From: Paracoccus sanguinis
Lineage (GTDB): Bacteria > Pseudomonadota > Alphaproteobacteria > Rhodobacterales > Rhodobacteraceae
Direction of reading: 5' to 3'
Assembly: GCF_900106665.1 (NCBI RefSeq)
Contig: NZ_FNNA01000001.1
Location: 992,001-1,056,000, forward strand
Length of the DNA stretch: 64,000 nucleotides
Both the position numbers and the translations under genes were made by a program. Each line of letters begins with the position of its first letter. Position 1 is the first letter of the stretch. Shown piece by piece: positions 1-6,425 of this stretch. The notes below the pieces were generated by a model. It did no database searches, was not told where the DNA came from, and saw only the letters and a list, made by a program, of their open reading frames with translations.

Positions 1-894
1 TTCGCCTTCGGCTATGCCGGGGGCGTGGTGTCGCTGATCGTGATGCTGGCGCTCTTTGCCGAAAGCGCCACGACCGGGCTGACGCTGATCGGCGAGCCGC
101 CGGCGCTGGGGCTCGACCCCGCGCTGCGCGAGGGCACGCGCTTCGTCGGGCCGTTCACCGCGATCTGGTATGCGGTGTTCATGGTCCCCTTCTTCCTCTG
201 GGTGCGCGAGCCCGCCGGCGCGGGTCGCCCGCTGCGGCTCGGCGTGGCGATGCGCGACCTCGGGCGGCTGATCGCCAGCCTGCGGCAGCGCCGGTCGCTG
301 GCCGCGTGGCTGCTGTCCTCGATGTTCTCGCGCGACGCCTTGAACGCGCTCTACGGCTTCGGCGGGGTCTATGCCGGGACGGTGCTCGGCTGGCCGGTGA
401 TCTGGTCGGGGATCTTCGGCGTGGTCAGCGCGGTGTCGGCGGCGGTGATCTCGTGGATCGGCGGGCGGGCCGACCGACGCTGGGGGCCGAAGCCGGTCAT
501 CATCGGCTGCATCCTCGCGCTGATCCTCGTCTGCGCGATCGTCGTCGGCATGAGCCGCGCGCAGCTCATGGGCCTTGCCCTCGCCCCCGACTCGCGCCTG
601 CCCGACGCGGTGTTCTTTGCCTGCGGCGTGGCGATCGGCGGCGCCGGCGGGATGATGCAGGCCGCGAGTCGCACCATGATGGTGCGCCACACCACCCCCG
701 ACCGCGCCACCGAGGCCTTCGGGCTCTACGCGCTGTCGGGCAAGGCCACCTCGTTTCTCGCCCCGTTCCTGATCGCGACCGTGACCACCGCGACCGGCAG
801 CCAGCGGATCGGCATATCGCCGCTGATCGTGATGTTCCTTCTGGCGCTCGTCCTGCTAGTCTGGGTCGAACCAGAGGGAGACCCCGGTCCGTGA
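1..894 (+). CDS. MFS transporter, Atg22/UMF1-like (5' end outside window)
   Basis: The reading frame is already open at base 1, so the N-terminal part of the protein lies upstream; 297 residues are visible. The visible part has about seven hydrophobic segments broken by short basic loops, including one rich in Arg and Asp after residue 150, as in the C-terminal half of major facilitator permeases. The opening stretch (FAFGYAGGVVSLIVM) resembles the Atg22-like UMF1 family, which in bacteria is thought to export small solutes; the substrate cannot be read from sequence. Its stop codon (892-894) overlaps the start of the MepA gene by one base, so the two are probably co-transcribed. MFS membership is fairly certain; the subfamily is an inference. 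Confidence 0.75.
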   Translation, partial: FAFGYAGGVVSLIVMLALFAESATTGLTLIGEPPALGLDPALREGTRFVGPFTAIWYAVFMVPFFLWVREPAGAGRPLRLGVAMRDLGRLIASLRQRRSLAAWLLSSMFSRDALNALYGFGGVYAGTVLGWPVIWSGIFGVVSAVSAAVISWIGGRADRRWGPKPVIIGCILALILVCAIVVGMSRAQLMGLALAPDSRLPDAVFFACGVAIGGAGGMMQAASRTMMVRHTTPDRATEAFGLYALSGKATSFLAPFLIATVTTATGSQRIGISPLIVMFLLALVLLVWVEPEGDPGP

Positions 895-1760
895 TGGGCA
901 AGATCAGACATCTCGCCGCCGCCGCGCTGCTGGCGCTGGCCACCCTGCCGGCCAGCCCGGCGGCCGCCGCCGACCCGCTCGCCAAGGACGTGTTCGGGGC
1001 CTTCCGCACCTCGAACGGCGGGGCGCCCGCGGCCATCGGCGGCTATTCGCGCGGCTGCGCCTCGGGCAACATCCAGCTGCCCGAGACCGGCCCGACGTGG
1101 CAGGCCATGCGCCTGTCGCGCAACCGCAACTGGGGCAACCCGCAGCTCGTCCAGTTCCTGATGGACCTGTCGCGGCAGGCCACCCGCTTCGGCTGGGCCG
1201 GCCTCTACATCGGCGACATGAGCCAGCCGCTGGGCGGGCCGATGGTCTCGGGCCACGCGAGCCACCAGATCGGGCTTGACGCCGACATCTGGATGCTGCC
1301 GCCGCGCTCGCTGCGGCTCAGCCCGGCCGAGCGCGAGTCGATCTCGTCGCAGTCGGTGGTGGCCAAGGGCGGGATCAGGCCGAGCCCGCTGTGGTCGGCG
1401 AGCCACCATGCGCTGCTGCGCGCGGCCGCCTCTGACCGCCGGGTGGCACGGATCTTCGTCGATCCGGTCGCCAAGGTGGCGATGTGCCAGGCCGAGCGCG
1501 GCAACCGCGCCTATCTGCGCAAGATCCGGCCCATCAACAATCACGACTACCACTTCCACGTCCGGCTGGCCTGCACCAATGCCGGCTGCCAGGACCAGGA
1601 CCCGCCGCCGCCCGGGGACGGCTGCGCAGAGGCGCAGCAGTGGATCGCCAACCGCATCAACCCGCCGCCCGCCCCGCCGCCTGACCCCGAATACCGCCAT
1701 CCGCGCAGTTTCAGGCTGAGCGAGATGCCGCCCGGATGCCGCGCCCTCGTCGCACGCTGA
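894..1760 (+). CDS. mepA: Penicillin-insensitive murein endopeptidase MepA
   Basis: Predicted periplasmic zinc endopeptidase of the LAS family that cuts the D-Ala-meso-DAP cross-links of peptidoglycan. The 288-residue product begins with a signal peptide (hydrophobic core AAAALLALATLPASP, cleavage near AAA-DP). Metal-binding motifs typical of MepA are visible: GHASHQIGLDADIW in the middle and HDYHFHVRL near residue 220, followed by Cys-containing segments (CTNAGC) normal for the family. The ATG at 894 overlaps the upstream stop by one base; an in-frame GTG at 891 is the alternative. The last 25 bases overlap the next gene, suggesting translational coupling. Length matches the usual 270-300 residues. 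Confidence 0.92.
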   Translation: MGKIRHLAAAALLALATLPASPAAAADPLAKDVFGAFRTSNGGAPAAIGGYSRGCASGNIQLPETGPTWQAMRLSRNRNWGNPQLVQFLMDLSRQATRFGWAGLYIGDMSQPLGGPMVSGHASHQIGLDADIWMLPPRSLRLSPAERESISSQSVVAKGGIRPSPLWSASHHALLRAAASDRRVARIFVDPVAKVAMCQAERGNRAYLRKIRPINNHDYHFHVRLACTNAGCQDQDPPPPGDGCAEAQQWIANRINPPPAPPPDPEYRHPRSFRLSEMPPGCRALVAR

Positions 1761-2770
1761 TCGCGGCGGCGGCGGGACTGGCGTGGCTGGCGGGCGGGCC
1801 GGCGCTGCCGCCCGCCGGTGCCGGGATCGCCGCGGCGGCCGCGCCCGCGGCCGAAGCCCCCATCGTCGAACCGCTGGGCGCCTTCGTCTGGCGCAACGGT
1901 GACGAGGATTTCGGCGGCTTCTCGGGCCTCGAGCTCAGCGACGACGGCAGCCGCTACTGGGCGCTGTCGGATCGCGGCACGCTGCGCTGGGGCAGCATCG
2001 ACCGCGACGGCCAGGGCCGCATCGTCCGGCTGACCACCGCCGGCAGCGCCCGGCTGCAGGACAGCCGCGGCCGCAAGCTCAAGCCCGGCTATCTCGGCGA
2101 CGCCGAGGGGCTGGCCATCGACGCCGAGGGCCGCATCTTCGTCAGCTTCGAGGGGCTGGACCGCATCGCCCGCTTCGACGACCCCGACCAGCCGGCGGTG
2201 GTCGTGCCCCGTGCCCCGGCCTTCCGCGCGCTCAAGCGCAACGCCGGGCTCGAGGCGCTGGCCGTGACGCCCTCGGGCGACCTGCTGACCATGCCCGAAG
2301 ACTGGCGCGAGGAGGATCAGGGCGACGGGTCGAGCTTCCCCGTCTGGCGGTTCCGCAACGGCGCGTGGTCCACCCCCTACCGCCTGCCCCGCGACCCCCG
2401 CTGGGCGCCGGTCGGGGCCGACGTCGGCCCGGACGGCAAGCTCTACGTCCTCGAACGCGACTTCCGCGGCGTGCTGGGGTTTTCCAGCCGCGTCCGGCGT
2501 TTCGCGCTGTCCGAGGACCGGCTGGGCCCGCCCGAGCTGCTGCTCGAATCGATCCCGCTGCAATATGACAACCTCGAAGGGATCGCGGTCTGGGCCGACG
2601 GCCAGGGCATCCGCGTCACCATGATCTCGGACGACAACTTCCTGTTCGTGCAGCAGACCCAGCTGGTCGAGTTCCGGGTCCGCGAGCGTCCCGGCGCCCC
2701 CGCCGCGGACACCCCCGCGACGGCGACCGCCCCGGCACCGCCGCTGTCCTTCGCGGCCCCCGCGGACTAG
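1736..2770 (+). CDS. Exported esterase-like/phytase-like beta-propeller protein
   Basis: A 344-residue protein with an N-terminal signal sequence (RRTLIAAAAGLAWLAGG) and an Ala/Pro-rich spacer, then a domain matching the phytase-like, esterase-like family (PF13449). Recognisable pieces are FGGFSGLELSDDGSRYWALSDRG near residue 60, LKPGYLGDAEGLAID near 120, NAGLEALAV near 190 and YDNLEGIAVW near 280. These are repeating propeller blades with acidic, probably metal-binding, turns. The family is poorly characterised and its true substrate is unknown. The start lies 25 bases inside mepA, so the two are likely translated together. A small hairpin follows directly at the stop. Confidence 0.8.
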   Translation: MPRPRRTLIAAAAGLAWLAGGPALPPAGAGIAAAAAPAAEAPIVEPLGAFVWRNGDEDFGGFSGLELSDDGSRYWALSDRGTLRWGSIDRDGQGRIVRLTTAGSARLQDSRGRKLKPGYLGDAEGLAIDAEGRIFVSFEGLDRIARFDDPDQPAVVVPRAPAFRALKRNAGLEALAVTPSGDLLTMPEDWREEDQGDGSSFPVWRFRNGAWSTPYRLPRDPRWAPVGADVGPDGKLYVLERDFRGVLGFSSRVRRFALSEDRLGPPELLLESIPLQYDNLEGIAVWADGQGIRVTMISDDNFLFVQQTQLVEFRVRERPGAPAADTPATATAPAPPLSFAAPAD

Positions 2771-2788
2771 CCCTGCCCCGTGCAGGGC
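2770..2788 (+). terminator. Hairpin after the phytase-like gene
   Basis: GCCCTGC (2770-2776) pairs with GCAGGGC (2782-2788) around a five-base loop. It begins at the last base of the stop codon. No T-run follows, so it may only stabilise the mRNA end or be a weak terminator. Confidence 0.35.
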
Positions 2789-2801
2789 GGCCGGCCCCGC
2801 C

Positions 2802-2829
2802 TTGACGCACCCGGCCCGCGCCGCTAAGC
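2802..2829 (+). promoter_or_regulatory. Candidate sigma-70 promoter of the queuosine-precursor transporter
   Basis: TTGACG (2802-2807) and CTAAGC (2824-2829) are separated by 16 bases. The -35 matches consensus at five of six positions; the -10 is weak, as is common in Rhodobacteraceae. Transcription would start near 2836, directly before the riboswitch-like hairpin, which supports the assignment. Confidence 0.45.
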
Positions 2830-2853
2830 GCGGCCCGTCCCGCCGTGCGGGGC

Positions 2854-2882
2854 CGAGTTCTTCCGCTACCTTGTAAAACGGA
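2854..2882 (+). ncRNA. Candidate preQ1-I riboswitch
   Basis: The leader can form the compact preQ1-I pseudoknot. P1 is CGAG (2854-2857) with CTTG (2870-2873), one G-U pair. The 12-base loop TTCTTCCGCTAC (2858-2869) carries the family-like UUC and GCUAC segments. An A-rich tail (TAAAA) follows, then CGGA (2879-2882), which pairs with TCCG in the loop (2862-2865) to form P2. P2 ends eight bases before the ATG at 2891, where a Shine-Dalgarno would sit, so ligand binding would hide the ribosome site. The gene downstream encodes a YhhQ-type queuosine-precursor transporter, the expected partner. Seen: the pairings and context. Inferred: ligand and mechanism. P1 is short, which keeps confidence moderate. 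Confidence 0.6.
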
Positions 2883-2890
2883 TAAATCCC

Positions 2891-3493
2891 ATGCCGCGTC
2901 TCATGCCCGCCATTCTGGCGATGGCGGCCACCGTGCTGGCCTCGAACATCCTCGTGCAGTTCATGCTGGGCGACTGGCTGACATGGGGGGCGCTGACCTA
3001 TCCCAGCGCCTTCCTCGTCACCGACCTGACCAACCGCATCCACGGCGTGCGCGACGCCCGCCGGGTCGTGCTGGCCGGCTTCGCCGTGGGCGTGGCGAGT
3101 TCGCTAATCGCGGCGGGGTTCGACAAGACCACGCTTCGGATCGCCATCGGCTCGGGGACGGCGTTCCTCGTCGCGCAGCTCGTGGACGTGTCGGTGTTCG
3201 ACCGGCTGCGCTTCCGCAGCTGGTGGCAGGCGCCGTTCCTGTCCTCGCTCATCGGCTCGGCCATCGACACGGCGCTGTTCTTCTCGATCGCCTTCGCGGC
3301 CGCCCTGCCCGCCGACGCCAACACCGGCTGGGCCAACGAGCTGGTGCCGCTGCTGGGCCACGGCCCGGCGCTGCCGCTGTGGCAGTCGCTGGCGGCGGCC
3401 GACTGGGGGGTGAAGATGGCGCTCGCCGTGCTGGCGCTTGTGCCCTACAACGGGCTGGTCCGCAAAATCTTGTCCCGGCCGGTCGAAAACTGA
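2891..3493 (+). CDS. yhhQ: Queuosine precursor transporter, YhhQ/VUT family
   Basis: A 200-residue integral membrane protein with about six hydrophobic segments. The conserved YhhQ (COG1738) features are present: YPSAFLVTDLTNRIHG near residue 40, with acidic and Asn residues between helices, and AFLVAQLVDVSVFDRLR near residue 100. E. coli YhhQ imports the queuosine precursors preQ0 and preQ1 for modification of tRNA position 34. Length is normal for the family. The ATG at 2891 has only a weak ribosome site, CGGA, which coincides with the pseudoknot strand of the candidate preQ1-I riboswitch just upstream; expression is therefore probably shut down when preQ1 is plentiful. It appears to be monocistronic. 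Confidence 0.9.
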   Translation: MPRLMPAILAMAATVLASNILVQFMLGDWLTWGALTYPSAFLVTDLTNRIHGVRDARRVVLAGFAVGVASSLIAAGFDKTTLRIAIGSGTAFLVAQLVDVSVFDRLRFRSWWQAPFLSSLIGSAIDTALFFSIAFAAALPADANTGWANELVPLLGHGPALPLWQSLAAADWGVKMALAVLALVPYNGLVRKILSRPVEN

Positions 3494-3558
3494 TTGACTT
3501 GCTTCGGCGCTATGGCACCCTCTGCCTTACTATCAACCCATTGAAAGGAGGTGGTCCA

Positions 3559-3615
3559 GTGTCGAGAGTGATGTTGGAGAACGGAGTCGGGACAGTCAGG
3601 GGGGGCATCGCCTGA
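3559..3615 (+). CDS. 18-residue leader-type peptide with an extended Shine-Dalgarno
   Basis: GTG at 3559 opens an 18-codon frame (MSRVMLENGVGTVRGGIA) ending at TGA 3613-3615. Directly upstream, 3544-3557 can pair with the last 14 bases of 16S rRNA (one G-U), far more than an ordinary ribosome site, and GGAGG is seven bases from the start. The peptide has no run of one amino acid, so classical amino-acid attenuation is not suggested. No signal peptide or membrane segment is visible. Because the ribosome site can be buried in a 14-pair stem with 3674-3687, translation may be conditional. Whether the peptide itself matters, or only ribosome loading, cannot be told from sequence. Confidence 0.45.
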   Translation: MSRVMLENGVGTVRGGIA

Positions 3616-3694
3616 GGGCAGCCCCAAGGGTCGATGCACCCTGCCTGGGACCGGATGATTTCCATCCCTAACCGGACCATCTCCTTTGATCTCG

Positions 3695-3719
3695 CGGGCC
3701 GTTCCCAGGGGGCGGCCCG
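3695..3719 (+). terminator. Terminator-like hairpin ending the structured RNA
   Basis: CGGGCCG (3695-3701) pairs with CGGCCCG (3713-3719) around an 11-base loop; the following bases (TTCGAGTTT) are only moderately T-rich. It probably marks the 3' end of the small transcript before the glycosyltransferase operon. Confidence 0.5.
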
Positions 3720-3893
3720 TTCGAGTTTCCGGGGCTCGGCGCGATGCCGTCGCCGGCCATCAGTTGGCCGGCTGCCAGCCGACCCCGTTCCCGCCGCGCG
3801 TGGCCCCCGTGCCGCCCTCACCGCCCCCCGTTCCGCTCGGGCCTTGCCGCGCCTGTCAGCTTCCCGTCATCTGGCGGGTCTAGAGGGCCAGCC

Positions 3894-4667
3894 ATGACCG
3901 CCCCACTCTCCCCGTCGCCTGCGTCGGCCGCCCCGCCGCGGGTCTCCGTCGTCATTCCCTGCCGCAACGAGGCAGGCAACATCGGCCCGCTGATCGACGA
4001 GATCGAGGCGGCCCTCACCCCCCTGTGCCCGTTCGAGGTCATCGTCGTGGACGACGGCTCGACCGATGAGACCGCCGCGCGGGTGCTCGGCATGGCTGCG
4101 GACCGGCCGTGGCTGCGGCTGCTCGGCCATCCGCGCTCGGGCGGGCAGTCGGCGGCAGTGCACAACGGCGTCCTTGCCGCCCGCGCCGGGATCATCGCCA
4201 CGCTCGACGGCGACGGGCAGAACCCGCCGGCCGAGCTGCCGAAGCTGCTCGCGCCGCTCATCGACGGCCCCGAGACGCTGGCGCTGGTCGCGGGGCAGCG
4301 GGTCGGGCGGCAGGATACGGCCTCGAAGCGGCTGGCGTCCAAGGCGGCGAACCGGCTGCGCGCCCGGGTGCTGGCCGACGCGACCCGCGACACCGGCTGC
4401 GGGCTCAAGGCGTTCCGGCGCGAGGCCTATCTGGCGCTGCCGTTCTTCGACCACCAGCACCGCTACCTGCCGGCGCTGTTCGCCCGCGACGGCTGGCAGA
4501 TCGCCCATGTCGATGTCGCCCACCGCGCCCGCGGCACGGGGCGGTCGAACTATTCCAACCTCCAGCGCGGGCTGGTCGGCATCTCGGACCTCGCCGGGGT
4601 GGCGTGGCTGCTGCGCCGCCGCAAGACCGTCCGCGCCACCGAACGCCGCCCCGAGGAGACGCCATGA
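3894..4667 (+). CDS. Family 2 glycosyltransferase (polyprenyl-phosphate sugar synthase type)
   Basis: A 257-residue GT-A fold enzyme resembling dolichol-phosphate mannosyltransferases. Motifs: VSVVIPCRNEAGNI near residue 17, VVDDGSTDET near 50, the metal-binding TLDGDGQNPP near 103 and DTGCGLKAFRREAY near 165. It should move a sugar from a nucleotide donor to a polyprenyl phosphate on the cytoplasmic face of the membrane. No C-terminal membrane segments are present, unlike ArnC. The ATG at 3894 is preceded by GAGGG; the frame stays open further upstream, but without similarity. Its TGA overlaps the ATG of the next gene (ATGA), and the following two genes complete a lipid-linked sugar transfer cassette. 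The exact sugar is not deducible. Confidence 0.88.
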   Translation: MTAPLSPSPASAAPPRVSVVIPCRNEAGNIGPLIDEIEAALTPLCPFEVIVVDDGSTDETAARVLGMAADRPWLRLLGHPRSGGQSAAVHNGVLAARAGIIATLDGDGQNPPAELPKLLAPLIDGPETLALVAGQRVGRQDTASKRLASKAANRLRARVLADATRDTGCGLKAFRREAYLALPFFDHQHRYLPALFARDGWQIAHVDVAHRARGTGRSNYSNLQRGLVGISDLAGVAWLLRRRKTVRATERRPEETP

Positions 4668-4975
4668 CCCTCTCGCTCATGCATTTCTTCAAGGTCACGA
4701 CCCAGGCCGAGCTGCTGTGGGTGATCTTCGGCTTTCTCGCGCAGTCGATGTTCATGATGCGCTTCCTGATCCAGTGGATCGCGTCGGAGCGCGCCCGCCG
4801 CTCGGTCGTGCCGGTGGCGTTCTGGTATTTCTCGCTGGCGGGCGGGCTGACGCTGCTCGCCTACGCCATCCACCGCCGCGACCCGGTGTTCATCTTCGGC
4901 CAGGCGCTCGGGACGGTGATCTATGTCCGCAACCTCTGGCTCATCCATGCCGCCCGCCGCCTTCCGGTCGAGTGA
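4664..4975 (+). CDS. LAB_N-domain membrane protein (lipid-A-disaccharide synthase N-terminal-like)
   Basis: A 103-residue protein with three predicted membrane helices, matching the small LAB_N family (PF07578): FGFLAQSMFMMRFLIQWIASE near residue 24 and PVAFWYFSLAGGLTLLAYAIH near residue 50. Members are usually encoded beside a GT2 and a GT39 enzyme, as here, and are thought to help flip or present the lipid-linked sugar, but the biochemical role is unproven. Despite the family name it contains no LpxB catalytic domain. ATG 4664 overlaps the upstream stop by four bases, and the next gene starts inside this one. Confidence 0.88.
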   Translation: MTLSLMHFFKVTTQAELLWVIFGFLAQSMFMMRFLIQWIASERARRSVVPVAFWYFSLAGGLTLLAYAIHRRDPVFIFGQALGTVIYVRNLWLIHAARRLPVE

Positions 4976-6356
4976 GGCGGCGGCCCTCCTGCTGATCCTC
5001 GGGCTCACGGCGTGGCGGCTGGCGTGGCTGCCGGCGTCCGACCTCGAGCTTTACGTGGACGAGGCGCAGTACTGGCTCTGGGGGCAGGAGATGGCCGCCG
5101 GGGCCTGGTCCAAGCCGCCGCTGGTCGGCTGGCTGATCCGCGCTGCGAACGAGGCGGTGGGGTCCGACGCCCCGTGGGTGGCGCGGCTGCCGTGGCCGCT
5201 GGTGCATGGCGCGGCGGCGCTGGCGGTGATGGCGCTGGGGCGCAGGCTGGCCGGGCCGGCGGTGGGGGCGCTGGCGGGGGCGGTCTATGCGACGCTGCCG
5301 GCGGTGTCGGTGGGCAGCATCCTGATCTCGACCGACAGCCCGCAACTGCTGGCGCTGGCGCTCTTCCTGCTGGCCTGGGTGGCGCTCCCCGGCCGCCGGG
5401 GCGCGGTGCTGGCCGGGGCGGCGCTGGCGATGGGGATGTGGTCGAAATACGCCATGCTGTTCCCGCTGCCGGGGCTGGCGCTCGCCGCCTGGATCGACCC
5501 GCGCTGGCGCCGCCCGTGGCCCGAGGTCGCCGTGGTCGCGGGCGTTGCGCTGGCGCTGTTCGCGCCGAACATCGCCTGGCAGCTCAGCCACGACCTCGCC
5601 ACCGTCCGCCACACCGCCGAGAACGCCGACTGGCAGGGGGCGCTGAACCTGCGCCACGCGGCGGTGTTCTGGGCCGAGCAGTTTGCCGTCGCCGGTCCCC
5701 TGACCTTCGCCGCAATGCTGGCCGCGCTGGTCGGGCGCTGGCCCGCGGGGCTGCGCGGGCTGGTGCCGATCGCGGCGGCACCGCTCGCCATCGTCACCGC
5801 GCAGGCGATCCAGTCAGAGGCGAACGCCAACTGGGCCGTGGGCGCCTATGTCGCGGGCGCGGTGCTGGCGGCGGCGTGGCTCGCCCCCCGCCCGCGGCTC
5901 ACGGTCGCGGCGCTGGCGCTGAACGGGATCGTGGCGACCGGCCTGCCGGTGATCGGGACGCTGGCGCAGGAGTTTCGCCGGGACGGCGACCCGGTGCTCG
6001 CGCGCTATGTCGGCTACACGGCGCTGTCCGACCGGGTGCTGGCCCGCGCGGACGGGGCGCCGCTCGTCCTCAGCGCCGACCGGGCGCTGCTGGCCGAGCT
6101 GACCTGGCGCGCCAAGGGGGCAGGCATCGCGGTCCGCGCCGTGCCCGGCCCGGACGGGCCCACCCCCAGCCACTACGACATGATCCATCCGCTGAAGGCC
6201 GAACCCGGCCCGGCGCTCTGGGTCGGCCCGCCCGAGGCGGCCCCGGCCTGCGCCGGCGCCGCGAGCCCTCTGCCCCCGGGCGAGGGCGACCTGGGCCGAC
6301 GCGCGCTGGCCACCGCGCCGGTGTCGGGCGCCTGCCTCGACAGCCTGCGCCGGTAA
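4947..6356 (+). CDS. Family 39 glycosyltransferase (ArnT/PMT-like, membrane)
   Basis: A 469-residue protein with about ten to twelve hydrophobic segments and the GT39 catalytic loop YVDEAQYWLWGQEM near residue 32, whose Asp-Glu pair is essential in ArnT-type enzymes. Such enzymes take a sugar from a polyprenyl-phosphate carrier and attach it in the periplasm to lipid A, core oligosaccharide or another acceptor. The preceding GT2 and LAB_N genes would make and present the donor, so the three form one envelope-decoration cassette. The start is ambiguous: ATG 4947 (used here) or ATG 4923, both inside the LAB_N gene. A strong hairpin follows the stop. Confidence 0.87.
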   Translation: MPPAAFRSSEAAALLLILGLTAWRLAWLPASDLELYVDEAQYWLWGQEMAAGAWSKPPLVGWLIRAANEAVGSDAPWVARLPWPLVHGAAALAVMALGRRLAGPAVGALAGAVYATLPAVSVGSILISTDSPQLLALALFLLAWVALPGRRGAVLAGAALAMGMWSKYAMLFPLPGLALAAWIDPRWRRPWPEVAVVAGVALALFAPNIAWQLSHDLATVRHTAENADWQGALNLRHAAVFWAEQFAVAGPLTFAAMLAALVGRWPAGLRGLVPIAAAPLAIVTAQAIQSEANANWAVGAYVAGAVLAAAWLAPRPRLTVAALALNGIVATGLPVIGTLAQEFRRDGDPVLARYVGYTALSDRVLARADGAPLVLSADRALLAELTWRAKGAGIAVRAVPGPDGPTPSHYDMIHPLKAEPGPALWVGPPEAAPACAGAASPLPPGEGDLGRRALATAPVSGACLDSLRR

Positions 6357-6363
6357 ACGAGAA

Positions 6364-6389
6364 CCCCGGCCACCTCGCGGCGGCCGGGG
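6364..6389. terminator. Bidirectional terminator between the GT39 and thiolase genes
   Basis: CCCCGGCC (6364-6371) pairs with GGCCGGGG (6382-6389) across a ten-base loop. It lies between the ends of two convergent genes and could serve both, although T-runs are short. Confidence 0.6.
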
Positions 6390-6425
6390 CGTCTGTCAGG
6401 CTCGAATACCTGCGGACGGCGGGGA

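Larger units (their letters stand above)
3534..3725 (+). ncRNA. Structured RNA element with an internal small ORF (function unknown)
   Basis: This gene-poor stretch holds nested complementary segments. The outermost is AAAGGAGGTGGTCC (3544-3557) against GGACCATCTCCTTT (3674-3687): 14 consecutive pairs with one G-U. Inside it, CAGGG plus GCATCG (3597-3601, 3605-3610) pair with CGATGC plus CCCTG (3632-3637, 3639-3643), and GGATG/CATCC (3653-3667) form a small hairpin. The element ends in a terminator-like stem at 3695-3719. The 5' arm is an unusually long Shine-Dalgarno for an 18-codon ORF; the 3' arm resembles the 3' end of 16S rRNA. TTGACT at 3494-3499 could be a -35, but I see no good -10. 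I do not recognise a named family. The protein-coding genes on either side are unrelated. Confidence 0.5.

Noticed and set aside
3494..3533. TTGACT (3494-3499) with TATGGC (3511) or TACTAT (3528) as the promoter of the structured RNA
   Set aside because: Spacings of 11 and 28 bases are not functional for sigma-70; the real promoter is unresolved.
4664..4975. Reading the LAB_N gene as lipid-A-disaccharide synthase (lpxB)
   Set aside because: Only the small membrane LAB_N domain is present; there is no GT-B catalytic domain, so the lpxB name would be misleading.
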